Assembly (NCBI GenBank): GCA_019400425.1
Contig: JAFREE010000031.1
Coordinates: 1 to 64,000, forward strand
Origin: Hymenochaete sp. R1
Taxonomy: Eukaryota > Basidiomycota > Agaricomycetes > Hymenochaetales > Hymenochaetaceae
DNA length: 64,000 nt
Direction: 5' to 3'
Shown here: positions 1 to 9,102 of the stretch, in pieces
Layout: the number at the start of each line of letters is the position of its first letter
How positions within the stretch are numbered: position 1 is the first letter of the stretch
Made by a program: the position numbers and the translations under genes
Notes under the pieces: model-generated
Seen by the model: the letters and a program-made list of their open reading frames with translations, nothing else
Told to the model about the DNA's origin: nothing
The model's database searches: none

Positions 1-2311
1 TTCTTTCAGCACGTCTCACATATATCTATCCGCTTTGAGTTGGCTTCCCAAGTCCTCGACGTTATGGGATTCATGGCGATCCGATTTCAAGGAATCCGAC
101 ATAACATCTCGAGTCATCGGCCAAGTGTCGCCCATCCTCTACCAAATAAGCCTACCTCAGTACACCGACGTTATAACCATCTCGTCGGACGGAACATACA
201 TAGCTTCGGGATCGGTGGACGGTGCTGTTAGGTTCTGGGATCTACTTTCAGGTTTCTCTTTTGGCGAGAAGATAAGCATGTTGGAATACCCGGTCAAGTT
301 TCTTGTCGTCTCTTCGGATGGAAGATACATCGCTGCTGCAGACCTCGACACCTTTGACATTCATCTTTGGGATACCGAGGCGCGCCAACCTGTCGGAGGG
401 TCGCACCGCGGTCACGAGGACTACATCCGAGTTTTGGATTTCTCGCCGAAAGCGCCGTTACTGGCGTCGAGCGGCGATGACAAGACGATACGCCTCTGGG
501 ATGCGAGCTCGGGTGATTGTGTTAGGACTATAACTGGTCATGAAGCCAAGGTGAAATCGCTCGCTTTCTCTCCCTCTGGGAACCTCATTGCCTCTGGCTG
601 TAAAGACGGTACGATCTATATCTGGGACGTCCATACCAGTCAATCTGTTACCGAGATAGTCAGAGGTCATACGTTGGACGTTACGGGTCTTGCATTTTCT
701 CCAGACGGTACACGCCTCGTCTCAGGTTCATTCGATTGTAGTGTGCGTATTTGGGATGTTTCCAAGGCCCAAGAAGCTCGGGAGCGGCTGCGAACTGATC
801 TTCCAGTTGGATCTATGGCACTCTCTCCAAACGGCAGATACGTCGCGGCTGGTGCTCGTATACATCCGAGCACAGTCACTGTATGGGAGGTAGCCACGGG
901 GAATGTAGTGACACGTCTCCCTTCCTCTGCCCCTCATCTTGCGTTCTCCTCAGACAGTACGCGGCTGATCGTGTGTTCATCTCTGGACAATGTCCAAGTC
1001 ATTGACTTTTTACGAGGGAAGCCATCCATGGAGCAGTCGGGGATAGGGCATACTGCGCTGGTTTGGACTGCGACTTTCTCTCCAGATGGATCTCGCATTG
1101 TGTCTGCGTCCAGGGACAAATCTGTTCGTTTATGGGATGCTCGGAATGGGGATCCTGTCTTGCAGCCCATCCATCCGCCTAGCTCGACAGAGAAATCTAC
1201 ATGGAAGGCGTTTCGGAAAGCTCTGAAATCTTCGCTTTCGTCACATCCCGTCGAAGAAGGGCAATCTAATGTAGTCGCCGAAAGTGCTCCCCTCCTCCTT
1301 GGGCACGCTGCCGAAGTACTCTCCGCCGCGTTTTCTCCCGATGGAAAACATATCGTAACGGCGTGCAAGGATGGCATGGTCCGAATCTGGGATGCACAGC
1401 GCGGCGTCCTTGCGAAGGATCCTCTTACAGTGCCCTCTGAGCTGATCCTATGCGGTGGATACTCTCCGGATGGGTCGATGTTGGTAACAGGATCAAGAGA
1501 CAATGCCCTCCAACTTTGGGATCCAAGAACGGGACGACTGAAAGGTAGCGTCTTGTCCAGGCTCACCAGCGTCATTACCTCAGTATCGTTTTCCCCCAAC
1601 CCGAAAGTACCTCGACTCGCATTTGCCTCCGTCGACGGAAACATCCGTATCGGCGAGGCGCGCCCCGGTGCAAAAGAAGACAAAACCATCCCCTGCTCCC
1701 AACAAATCGTCGAATGCGTTGCCTTCTCTCCAATCGGAGAGCACATCGCCACAGGTGGGAGCGACAACTCCGTGCGACTCTGGGACGCGCAGACCGGTTT
1801 GTCACGCTGGGGTCCAACAATGATACACAAACGCGCCGTCAAAAGCCTCGCTTTCACTCCAGATGGGAAACACCTGATCTCTGGATCGAGTGACGGGACG
1901 ATCCGTGCGTGGGATGTCCATTCCGGTGACCCCGTAGGCGAACCACTGGTCGGACACACCGACTACATCCTCTCCATCTCCATCTCTCGAGACGGTACCC
2001 GTCTCGTCTCTGGTGCATCTACAGGGTCAATACGCGTATGGGATGCGCGCGCGTTTTTCTGGGACAAGACGCTCAGTGAATGCGGATGCGAGGTTATGGG
2101 TCCTGAAAGGGTTGTGTGCGACGTCTCCGACGATGGATGGATTCGAACGAAGGGTGGAGGGCTGCTTTTATGGGTTCCGTTCAATTATCGGAAGAGGCTA
2201 CGGGATATGAGTCTGTTTTGTATCTCTTTGAAAGAGGAAGATCACCCGATACGCATTTCTTGGGATAGGCTTATTCACGGGCGTGATTGGACGAATGTAC
2301 GGAAGTCATAG
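1..2311 (+). CDS. NLR-E: C-terminal WD40 part of a NACHT-WD40-type protein (5' partial)
   Basis: The frame is open to the left edge: translated from base 2 it begins SFSTSHIYLSALSWLPK, which matches the segment just before the WD repeats in the three other WD40-bearing genes here (for example TPHLYTSTFPWLPKGSKLWD in the gene at 46860-52278). The true start is therefore outside the window, and any start near base 35 would be artificial. The rest is two WD40 propellers with many SPDG..I.SGS.D..IR.WD repeats, split near positions 1170-1290 by a basic linker. The C-terminal non-WD module (CGCEVMG, DGWIRT, LLLWVP, HGRDWT) ends at TAG 2309-2311. WD40 propellers in fungal NACHT-WD40 proteins are thought to be the ligand-sensing part. 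I infer that a NACHT domain lies upstream, outside the window. Confidence 0.85.
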   Translation, partial: SFSTSHIYLSALSWLPKSSTLWDSWRSDFKESDITSRVIGQVSPILYQISLPQYTDVITISSDGTYIASGSVDGAVRFWDLLSGFSFGEKISMLEYPVKFLVVSSDGRYIAAADLDTFDIHLWDTEARQPVGGSHRGHEDYIRVLDFSPKAPLLASSGDDKTIRLWDASSGDCVRTITGHEAKVKSLAFSPSGNLIASGCKDGTIYIWDVHTSQSVTEIVRGHTLDVTGLAFSPDGTRLVSGSFDCSVRIWDVSKAQEARERLRTDLPVGSMALSPNGRYVAAGARIHPSTVTVWEVATGNVVTRLPSSAPHLAFSSDSTRLIVCSSLDNVQVIDFLRGKPSMEQSGIGHTALVWTATFSPDGSRIVSASRDKSVRLWDARNGDPVLQPIHPPSSTEKSTWKAFRKALKSSLSSHPVEEGQSNVVAESAPLLLGHAAEVLSAAFSPDGKHIVTACKDGMVRIWDAQRGVLAKDPLTVPSELILCGGYSPDGSMLVTGSRDNALQLWDPRTGRLKGSVLSRLTSVITSVSFSPNPKVPRLAFASVDGNIRIGEARPGAKEDKTIPCSQQIVECVAFSPIGEHIATGGSDNSVRLWDAQTGLSRWGPTMIHKRAVKSLAFTPDGKHLISGSSDGTIRAWDVHSGDPVGEPLVGHTDYILSISISRDGTRLVSGASTGSIRVWDARAFFWDKTLSECGCEVMGPERVVCDVSDDGWIRTKGGGLLLWVPFNYRKRLRDMSLFCISLKEEDHPIRISWDRLIHGRDWTNVRKS

Positions 2312-2675
2312 GCTGGATGTAAATTGGCCCAACTTTTTATAAGAATCTCCTACCGAATATATTGCCTGCACATTCTCTTGGTGAAGGCGCTGTCATTTAA
2401 CCAAAAGAAATAAATCCCTTTATCTTAGCATAAACTCAACCTTGGAAATGTTTGTAACTCGGCGCTTCATTATAGATCAAAATCATAAGGGGATGGACCT
2501 TGACTTCATGGTTTCGAGGATAAATTATTCCAAACGTTCTTTCGATGCAAGTACGTAGTCAAACTGCGATTTGACAGTGCACCAAACCATTCACATCTTG
2601 AAGCACGCGATGGAAGCACCAAGTTCTATAAAGAAAAGGTAATGCCATTGAATATCGTCTCGCAGGCTTAAACAT
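2312..2675. other. Intergenic, convergent 3' flanks
   Basis: AT-rich spacer between the 3' end of the WD40 gene and the 3' end of the NDUFB8 gene on the other strand. It probably holds both 3' UTRs. I see no coding segment, RNA gene or repeat. Confidence 0.6.
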
Positions 2676-3249
2676 CTATTCTTCCCCTTCTTCACTCTGC
2701 GCAATCGCCTAACAAGAATACAGTTAGTAACAAACTACCTGTCACAAACCGCACGGTACACACCTTGTTCTCCTCAAGCCCGCCGAGCTCGTTGACCAGA
2801 CCATCATACGGATACTGCCTTGATACAACTGGCTTCTCTGGTGTTGCGGCGTATGCAAATAGCATGATAGATCCGAAGACAGACGCAGCAATGCCGAATT
2901 GGTAGAGGGCCGTCTTGGGAGCGATCTTTGGGGGATCTGGACCCCACATTGAGAACATTTCGTCTTTTTCATGGAGCTTTGAAACGAGAAATCAATAGGC
3001 AAACTTGCGCTCGTCACATAAAGAGAGCATAGAAAGACGAACTGTGTCACCAAAATTGCGGCGCATCTGGTTGTCCCACCATCCTGTCTGCGGCAAGTAC
3101 CCCCGAGAGACGTTGGGTAATTCTGGATAGTCTCCCAGTTGTGGGTCCTTCGTTTGGACGGAGTACGGCCTGGTTGCGGAGGGTTGAAGAAGTACTGGGG
3201 CTCGTCTGCCTGCAGCTGCCCGAGCCCGACAGAGAGCAGCGGCGTTCAT
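2676..3249 (-). CDS. NDUFB8: NADH:ubiquinone oxidoreductase subunit NDUFB8 (complex I)
   Basis: Accessory subunit of mitochondrial respiratory complex I, in the membrane arm. Three exons on the minus strand: 3249-3043, 2976-2764 and 2708-2676 (453 nt, 150 aa). The start MNAAALCRARAAAG begins a basic, alanine-rich stretch that looks like a mitochondrial presequence. Family landmarks follow in order: DPQLGDYPELPNVSR, GWWDNQMRRNFGDT, then across the first intron LHEKDEMFSMWGPD, one hydrophobic segment (FGIAASVFGSIMLFAYAA), and the late motif YPYDGLVNELGGLEENK. The last exon adds a short acidic tail ending in TAG. The joints are phase 0 with GT and AG ends. The gene is head-to-head with the methyltransferase gene at 3713. 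The order and spacing of motifs match animal NDUFB8 well, so the identification is firm. Confidence 0.93.
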
Positions 3250-3712
3250 CGTTGAATGTGAAGTGTAACTTGAGGTCCAAGGAGGAGAGGGGAGCTTGCC
3301 AAAGCGCTTCATCGACAAAGGCACGTGATGAAAGAGTCCGTGGGAGAAATATGATCGACACAAAAGCGCCGATCATCGGCTGCTGAAGATCGGAGCCAAA
3401 GCCGGAAGAAGTTGGTTCAGTGGTGGGGAAGATGACCCTGGACGGAAATAATTCTACCGCGGGTTAATATATTATTATTAAATAATTCTTTGAACAAGAT
3501 CGAATGGCGAGCTCAGCGCACACTCGGACTCGGACTCGGACTAGCTAAGCTCGGTTGCCATCTGCACACCGTGTACCCCCCTCAGCTACCCTTAGCCACA
3601 GCCTGCCTCAATTTATCGTCAATTTTTTCATCACAAGCATCGATTCATATCTGCATCCTCGAGCACGAGCCAAAGCCCATCTGGTCTCTTAAAAGACCCA
3701 CCCCGGAGGAGC
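3250..3712. promoter_or_regulatory. Divergent promoter region between NDUFB8 and the methyltransferase gene
   Basis: A 463-bp spacer between two divergent start codons, so it should hold both promoters. It contains an AT-only stretch at about 3464-3487 and a short ACTCGG tandem repeat. I could not assign a specific factor-binding site. Confidence 0.5.
3522..3542. repeat. Short tandem repeat, ACTCGG x3.5
   Basis: Three complete ACTCGG units plus ACT lie about 170 bp upstream of the methyltransferase start codon, in the shared promoter spacer. This could be a small microsatellite or repeated factor-binding sites; the sequence alone does not decide. Confidence 0.7.
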
Positions 3713-5919
3713 ATGGGCAAGATGGATAAACCGCCCCCTGTCGACGTAGAACTGCTCTCGACGACGTCTTCCCGCTCGTCTGGCCCATCCGAAATGCGCC
3801 CGCACGCGTTCAGCTCCTCCGGCAGCTTTGGGATCACCTCGACGTCCAGCTTTGGCCCGGGTAGTCACCACCAAGAGCAGGCCCAGCAGCAGCATGCCCA
3901 TAAAGAGATCGACGCGAACGAGCTGCAGCGGACGAGCTTACGGAAACGTCGGAGGTCTCTCCCTTATCCGCTGCGCTACAATAATGAATTACGCAACTTG
4001 TCGGTTTCTTTTCTTTCCCCTTTGTCTACTTACGAGATGCTGAAGGTTGCGTTTACGACAGTGATTCGATAGACTTCACGTATCTTGTCGGTCTCACTGG
4101 AGGCCTCTCCATTCAGGGCCCCTCTTTCTCTGTTCCGGAACGCACTCTTGACCTCGGTACGTCATCTACTCTGAGTAAAATGCCTTCATTCCTTGACACC
4201 CTCGGTCATAGGATGTGGAGGTGGGATCTGGATTGTAGAAGCTGCAAAACAATGGCCGGTACGTTTGCTCAAAGTTCTGCCTTATCTTTGTCTTACGCTA
4301 AAGTATCCGGCTTCGGTAGAACTCAACTTTCGTCGGTCTCGACATTTGCAAATGCCAGCCCGATCTATACAGAGTCGCTGAAAGAGATATTGCAAGGCGC
4401 ATACAATGGGTGAACACCAATTTGTACGTCAATTTCTAGTCGTTCAGGAGACAAATTGACCCATCCCCCGTCGCTAAAGCTTGGACCCTCTTCCATTCCT
4501 TGACGGCGAGTTCGACCTTGTGAGGATGCAAAACATCGGGATTGGCATCCCGGAAGATGAAGTAAGTGAAGTTTTTTTGCAATTCAAAATATCATAAGGT
4601 GCTCATGTTGTACCCGGTAAATTAAAGTGGCAAAATGTGCTAGAGGTTCGTTTATTCCTTTGTCTGCTCCTCAATCCCGATTTAAACGGGTACCTAGGAA
4701 GTAGGGCGCGTATTGAAACCTAACGGCGTCCTCGAATGCTTCGACGAAGAAATTCTCTTTCCTTGTCCCGAGTCGCCTTCGCAAAAGGCGCCCCACGAAT
4801 CGATGAGTATTCGTAGAAGATCGCCTCACAGGCAGTCAGTATCGAGGGAGAAGATATCATCCACGAACTCTGAAGAAGATCTCGGTAACACTTTGCGCGA
4901 CTTCTTCGATCTTCCGAATACACCTTACGACGAAGACGACGACGAGCATCAGGACCAAGTAAGTGTCTCTTGTGAATGCATTTCTTTGGGGGTATTGGAC
5001 GCTGATTTCCCTACCTCGCAGCGAGACCACACGCGATTAAGAGAAGCATTCAATCAGATGCTCACATCCCGATTCATCAATCCTCGCGTCATCACCGTCC
5101 TGCCGTTCTACCTCGAAGCAACCTTCAAAGACGTCGCCCCCTTACCTGTCCTACGCTTGTACCTCCCTCCCCCAAGCGGCGTTTACGCAATCTACGAGAC
5201 GCCCAATGCTCCCCCCGTCCCTGCTCCAGCCACCTCGGACACAACCTCCGAAAGCTCGTCCTCACTCGAATCCACCTCTTCAGCTACCCTCGTCGACACA
5301 CTGACGCATTTATCCGGGGAAGGACGAGGCGGCCAAAAGGACGTCAAAGGCCCCGTCCAGCTGAACGCTCCGACGAATATCAACGTTAGGCTACATATAG
5401 GCAAGCTGGTCGCGATTGTGCGGGGATGCAAGGAGGCGATGTGGATGGAGTACCAGAAGCTTTACGCGCATGAGCGCGCGGTTCCGAACAGTCGATTGGA
5501 CCGGGACGATTTCGAGGCGTTGCTATACAATTGGGAATGGTACGACTTCCTCGTCTTTTTCCCCTTTCCTCACCACTCAATCTTATTTTTTTGGGTCCGG
5601 ACAATTTCGCTGACTCCACTTCTTCCTGTCTTCGGCCTTTTCTTTCATCCTCCATTCCGCCTCCTGAACGAATCTGCTCGTCAACCTCACCTCCAGCGAC
5701 ATGCAGGACCGATGCGGGATGCGCGACGGCCTCAGTGCGAGCTTCAACTGGACTCTTCCACCGGAACTTCCCAAGCCCGCGTACCAAGAGTGGCGCGAAA
5801 AGGGCGACACGGAGGACGTCGAGGCGTTCTATTCAACTTCGCGCCCAGAACCTATCCGAGCGGCCAGCGGTTTCGTGTGCAGGAACCCGATATTGGCCGT
5901 CGCTGGCGGTCATCAGTGA
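3713..5919 (+). CDS. SAM-dependent methyltransferase (class I, fungal TMT/UMTA-like), 544 aa
   Basis: Nine exons: 3713-3999, 4062-4156, 4212-4258, 4320-4423, 4480-4561, 4628-4645, 4698-4958, 5022-5539 and 5697-5919; every joint keeps frame and the total is 545 codons. The first 90 or so residues are Ser/Gln-rich and probably disordered. The Rossmann core then shows motif I (RTLDLGCGGGIWIVEAAKQW), the acidic post-I strand (FVGLDICKCQPDL), motif LPFLDGEFDLVRMQNIG, and GRVLKPNGVLECFDEE. These mark class I SAM binding. The C-terminal half carries acidic and Ser-rich linkers and NWECDMQDRCGMRDG near the end. The substrate is not evident. Relatives in Agaricomycetes are mostly uncharacterised, so I give no symbol. 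Exon 6 is only 18 nt. An upstream start is unlikely because no in-frame coding precedes 3713. Confidence 0.82.
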
Positions 5920-6441
5920 TCGTGCCGCCCAGCATTTTCCTATTCTATTCAACATTCCGCCTCGGACCAGCTTCGTTTTTTTATCGTTTCTTCTCCTTCG
6001 CCGTCGCCTTCTGCGCTCGCTGATTGCACTTAACTGTAAAATGGAAGTTTCACGCATTTTTCTCCTGGACATAACCAAAAACGCACTCACAATGCAGATT
6101 TAGAGTTATTATACTCGACGCTCGATTCGTCACGAATCAAGATTCTTCTTGTCGCACATAGCCTAGCCATGACTGCTTCATTGTACTGTAGTCCTTCACT
6201 TCCCGCTAAATCCCTTGACAATGCATACTTATGGGCGTCTTTCCGACGTATCTATCCAATCCTAGACCATCCCTCGTCAGACTCAAGTTGACTAGACGCT
6301 CTTTCGCCGGAGGATGCCAAAAGTGGAAGTGATCGTCTCCCTACGCGCGGTCGTTTCAACCTTTACCGTTGAACTTGAAGAAAAAGAAGCGCTCCGAAAC
6401 CCCTTCCTTTTCCCTCTAACGTTTTCCTTATTTCTATCAAT
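5920..6441. other. Intergenic, methyltransferase 3' flank and PA2G4 promoter
   Basis: A 522-bp spacer between two genes on the same strand. The right end, directly before the PA2G4 start, is pyrimidine-rich (6401-6440), a common feature of fungal core promoters. No other coding segment or RNA gene seen. Confidence 0.5.
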
Positions 6442-8313
6442 ATGTCGACGGGCCAGAATGGCACTGATGCGAAAGCGACAGAGGAGAAGGCACGTTCGAC
6501 GGCTGAGGTGGATATCACAAAGTACAAGGTAAGTAAGAGAAAGGTTCTTGAGTCGAGGAAACTTTCGTTTCGTCGAAAGAGTTGCGCCGTTTCTTCTATC
6601 GACTTCACGCTTGACGATGGCTAATAGAGTACTCTATGCCCCACGGAAATAGACCGCAGCGGAAATCGCCAACAGCGTCATGAAGAAACTCATCGAGAAA
6701 TGTGTCGAAGGCGCGAGTGTCCTCGAGCTATGCGTCGAGGGCGACAACCTCCTCGAACAAGGAACAGGCGCCGTATACAACAAGGCGGTCAAAGGCGTCA
6801 AAGTCACCAAAGGTCCGTCGTCTTCATGTTATTTATCTTCAGATCGGCCGAGGATTCTGATCTTGATCTATGTTTTTTTTTCATACCTTTTGTGGGGGGG
6901 TCCCGTGCCGACTGTTATTTGGTTGTCGCTCGTCGTGTGCGGGGTGGTTTTTTGTGTCGGTGGATAGGCATTGCGTTCCCTACGTGCATATCTGTCAACA
7001 ACTGTGTCTCGCATTTCTCTCCTCTCGAGTAAGTGTCCATTTCAATCCTACATGGCCCTCCATATATGCGCATACATGCAGCCCCCCGTCCTCTACGTCA
7101 CCCCATTCCCATCCCATCCCATCCTATCTCCACCTCCCACCCGCCCTTAACCCTACGCACCCTACTCATTTACACACACCCAACCAGATCCGACACCAAC
7201 AACCTCCCTACCCTTGCAAAGGACGATGTCGTCAAGGTCCATCTCGGCGCACACATCGACGGCTTTGCGGCTGTGTCGGCCGAGACGCTTGTGGTGGGCG
7301 CAAGCGCGGAGGCGCCTGTGACCGGTCGACGGGCGGACGTGATCAAGGCGGCGTGGCACGCAGCGGAGGTCGCGATGCGGTTGGTGAAAGTTGGGAATAA
7401 GAATTGGCAGGTGACGGATGCGGTGAACAAGGTTGCGGCGGCGTGGGGTTGCAAGGCCGTCGAGGGTACGTCCGTTACTCTTTTTCTATCCCTTCTCCTG
7501 CCTTCCTCCTTGCTTTTTTGGGATCGGAGGGAATATTGATGAAGGGGTGCGACAGGCATGCTTTCGTGTCAGCAGACTCAAAACGTCATTGACGGTAAAA
7601 AGAGGATCATCCTCAACCCGAGCGAACAGCAGAAGAAAGACTTTGAGACTGTAACGTTTGCGGAGGACGAAATCTGGGGAATCGACATCCTCATATCATC
7701 CGGCGAAGACGGGAAGGTACGCTCTACGCATATACTCAGCCTTTACTCCTCCCGATCCCATTCTGATCCCTCTCTTTCTTTTATCCCGCTCTTTGGTTGA
7801 TTGTCTTTAGAGTCGCTCAGAAGGCACCAAATCAACCGTGTACCAACGCGATAGCACTATCTCGTACAAGCTGAAGATGAAGACGTCTCGTGCGGTGTTC
7901 TCCGAGGTACAAAGCAAAGCTGGCGCATTCCCGTTCAATATCAGAACGCTGGAGGACGAGAAAAAGGCACGGTTGGGTCTGCAGGAGGCTGTTCAACATT
8001 ATTTGGTCAAACCCTACGATGTCGTGTGAGCTTCTCTCTCCTCTCTTTTCTCAACGCAATTTTAACAACTATTGGGTCTGTGATCAACAGTTTCACGCCC
8101 GATGACACCTTTGTTGCCGCCTTCCACTTCACGATCGCTCTCCTGCCCGCCGGCCCCTTACTTCTCACCCAGCCCCCGGTATGGTACAAACCAGAGTTGG
8201 TACAAACCGAGAAGGAGTTAGAAGACGAGGAGCTGAAGGAGCTCATAGGGAAGAAGTTGCGAGATGACAAGAAGAAGAAGAAGAAGGACGCGAAGGAGGA
8301 GGCACAAGCGTGA
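6442..8313 (+). CDS. PA2G4: Proliferation-associated 2G4 / EBP1-like protein (inactive M24 peptidase fold), 394 aa
   Basis: Pita-bread fold protein related to methionine aminopeptidase but lacking peptidase activity. Family members bind ribosomes and nucleic acid and act in growth and ribosome biogenesis. Seven exons: 6442-6528, 6653-6812, 6968-7028, 7188-7465, 7556-7716, 7811-8025 and 8091-8313 (1185 nt). Landmarks: TAAEIANSVMKKLIEKCVEG, FPTCISVNNCVSHFSPLESD, VKVHLGAHIDGFAAV, AWGCKAVEGMLSCQQTQNVI, DEIWGIDILISSGEDGK, and FVAAFHFTIALLPAGP. This matches the human PA2G4 and fission yeast Cdb4 pattern. The protein ends in a strongly basic tail (a run of lysines around KKKKKKDAKEE), as in the family, suited to RNA or ribosome contact. 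Start ATG 6442 opens exon 1 directly after a pyrimidine-rich leader. The 3' end faces PCC1 across about 230 bp. Confidence 0.93.
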
Positions 8314-8546
8314 GGGTGAGGATGAGGTGACTGTATGCGCCATTGATCATGGGGATTGTCTTGGAGTGGGAGAAGTGGAGGAAAGCTTGGAATTGATGTA
8401 CTTGTTTTTTGTACAAAAAAAGAAAGAATTGGAGACCAAGCTTGTGAAGATATGTACACCTTTTGGCAAAAATATACAAAGCACTTGAAGTAGGGTTAGC
8501 GCACACATGAAGTAAAGTAACAGCTCAGCCGACAAAACCTCACTGA

Positions 8547-8980
8547 TTACACCGCTGCAGTCGACCTCTCTGCATCTTCTCCGAATTCTCCCAATGTGCG
8601 TATGACGAGCTCGACATTCTCGAGAAATGAATTAATGGATAAACGGGCCAGCCGGACGGTTAAACAAGTAAAGGACCTGTAACGCATGACCTCAGTACAC
8701 CGATTGTCAGCAGCGGATAGTAAAGAAAACACACGCTATAAGCATGTCACCTTCCACATTCAACGAGCGCTTGACAACCTGTGGTTGAAGCTCCGAATCA
8801 ACTTGAATGACTTGCTGTGCAATAGAAGCGTGTTTTGGCGATGCAAATGGGATGCGTACAGAACTGTATTCATTGCATCGAGTCAAGTCGAGTCAGTATC
8901 TACACAGCATCTTCTTTATAAATAAGACAATGCAGCTACACTGTATGCCAGCCCTCGTCCTCGTTATTGTTGTCAGTCAT
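8547..8980 (-). CDS. PCC1: KEOPS/EKC complex subunit Pcc1 (LAGE3 family), 99 aa
   Basis: Small dimerising subunit of the KEOPS complex, which makes the universal tRNA modification t6A. Three exons on the minus strand: 8980-8940, 8863-8735 and 8676-8547 (300 nt). The spliced product starts MTDNNNEDEGWHTVSVRIPF and continues with ASPKHASIAQQVIQVD, VVKRSLNVEGDMLIA, then TVRLARLSINSFLENVELV and IRTLGEFGED. This is the Pcc1/LAGE3 order: IPF.S...A.IA..V..VD, V.R.L.VEG..L.A, S.N.FLE...LV..T. Yeast Pcc1 is of similar size (88 aa). Both introns are phase 2 with GT and AG ends. The gene is easy to miss because no single exon exceeds about 45 codons. It is head-to-head with the helicase gene, 122 bp apart. 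Confidence 0.9.
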
Positions 8981-9102
8981 TGTCAGAGCTGGTTGGTGGT
9001 GGTCAGTGAGAAAGGAAGGTGGCTATATGCGCGCCTTGAAATGAAATGAAAAAGGGATGTCGGTTACGCGCCTCGACGGCCACCTTCTCCGCTAAGGCGG
9101 CC
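8981..9102. promoter_or_regulatory. Compact divergent promoter between PCC1 and the SF1 helicase gene
   Basis: Only 122 bp separate the PCC1 start (8980, minus) from the likely helicase start (9103, plus), so both must use the same short promoter. An alternative in-frame helicase ATG at 9046 would shrink it to 65 bp. No clear TATA box. Confidence 0.5.

Noticed and set aside
934..1959. 341-codon open frame antisense to the left-edge WD40 gene
   Set aside because: It mirrors the WD repeats codon for codon and its translation has no domain. Long antisense frames are common opposite repetitive WD40 coding sequence.
934..2000. WD40 repeats of the NLR genes as highly identical, concertedly evolving repeats like those of HET-E
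   Set aside because: The repeats within each protein are clearly diverged from one another, with no runs of near-identical units as in the Podospora hnwd genes.
8262..8300. AAG repeat near the PA2G4 3' end as a microsatellite
   Set aside because: It encodes the basic lysine tail expected for the PA2G4 family, so it is coding sequence and not a free repeat.
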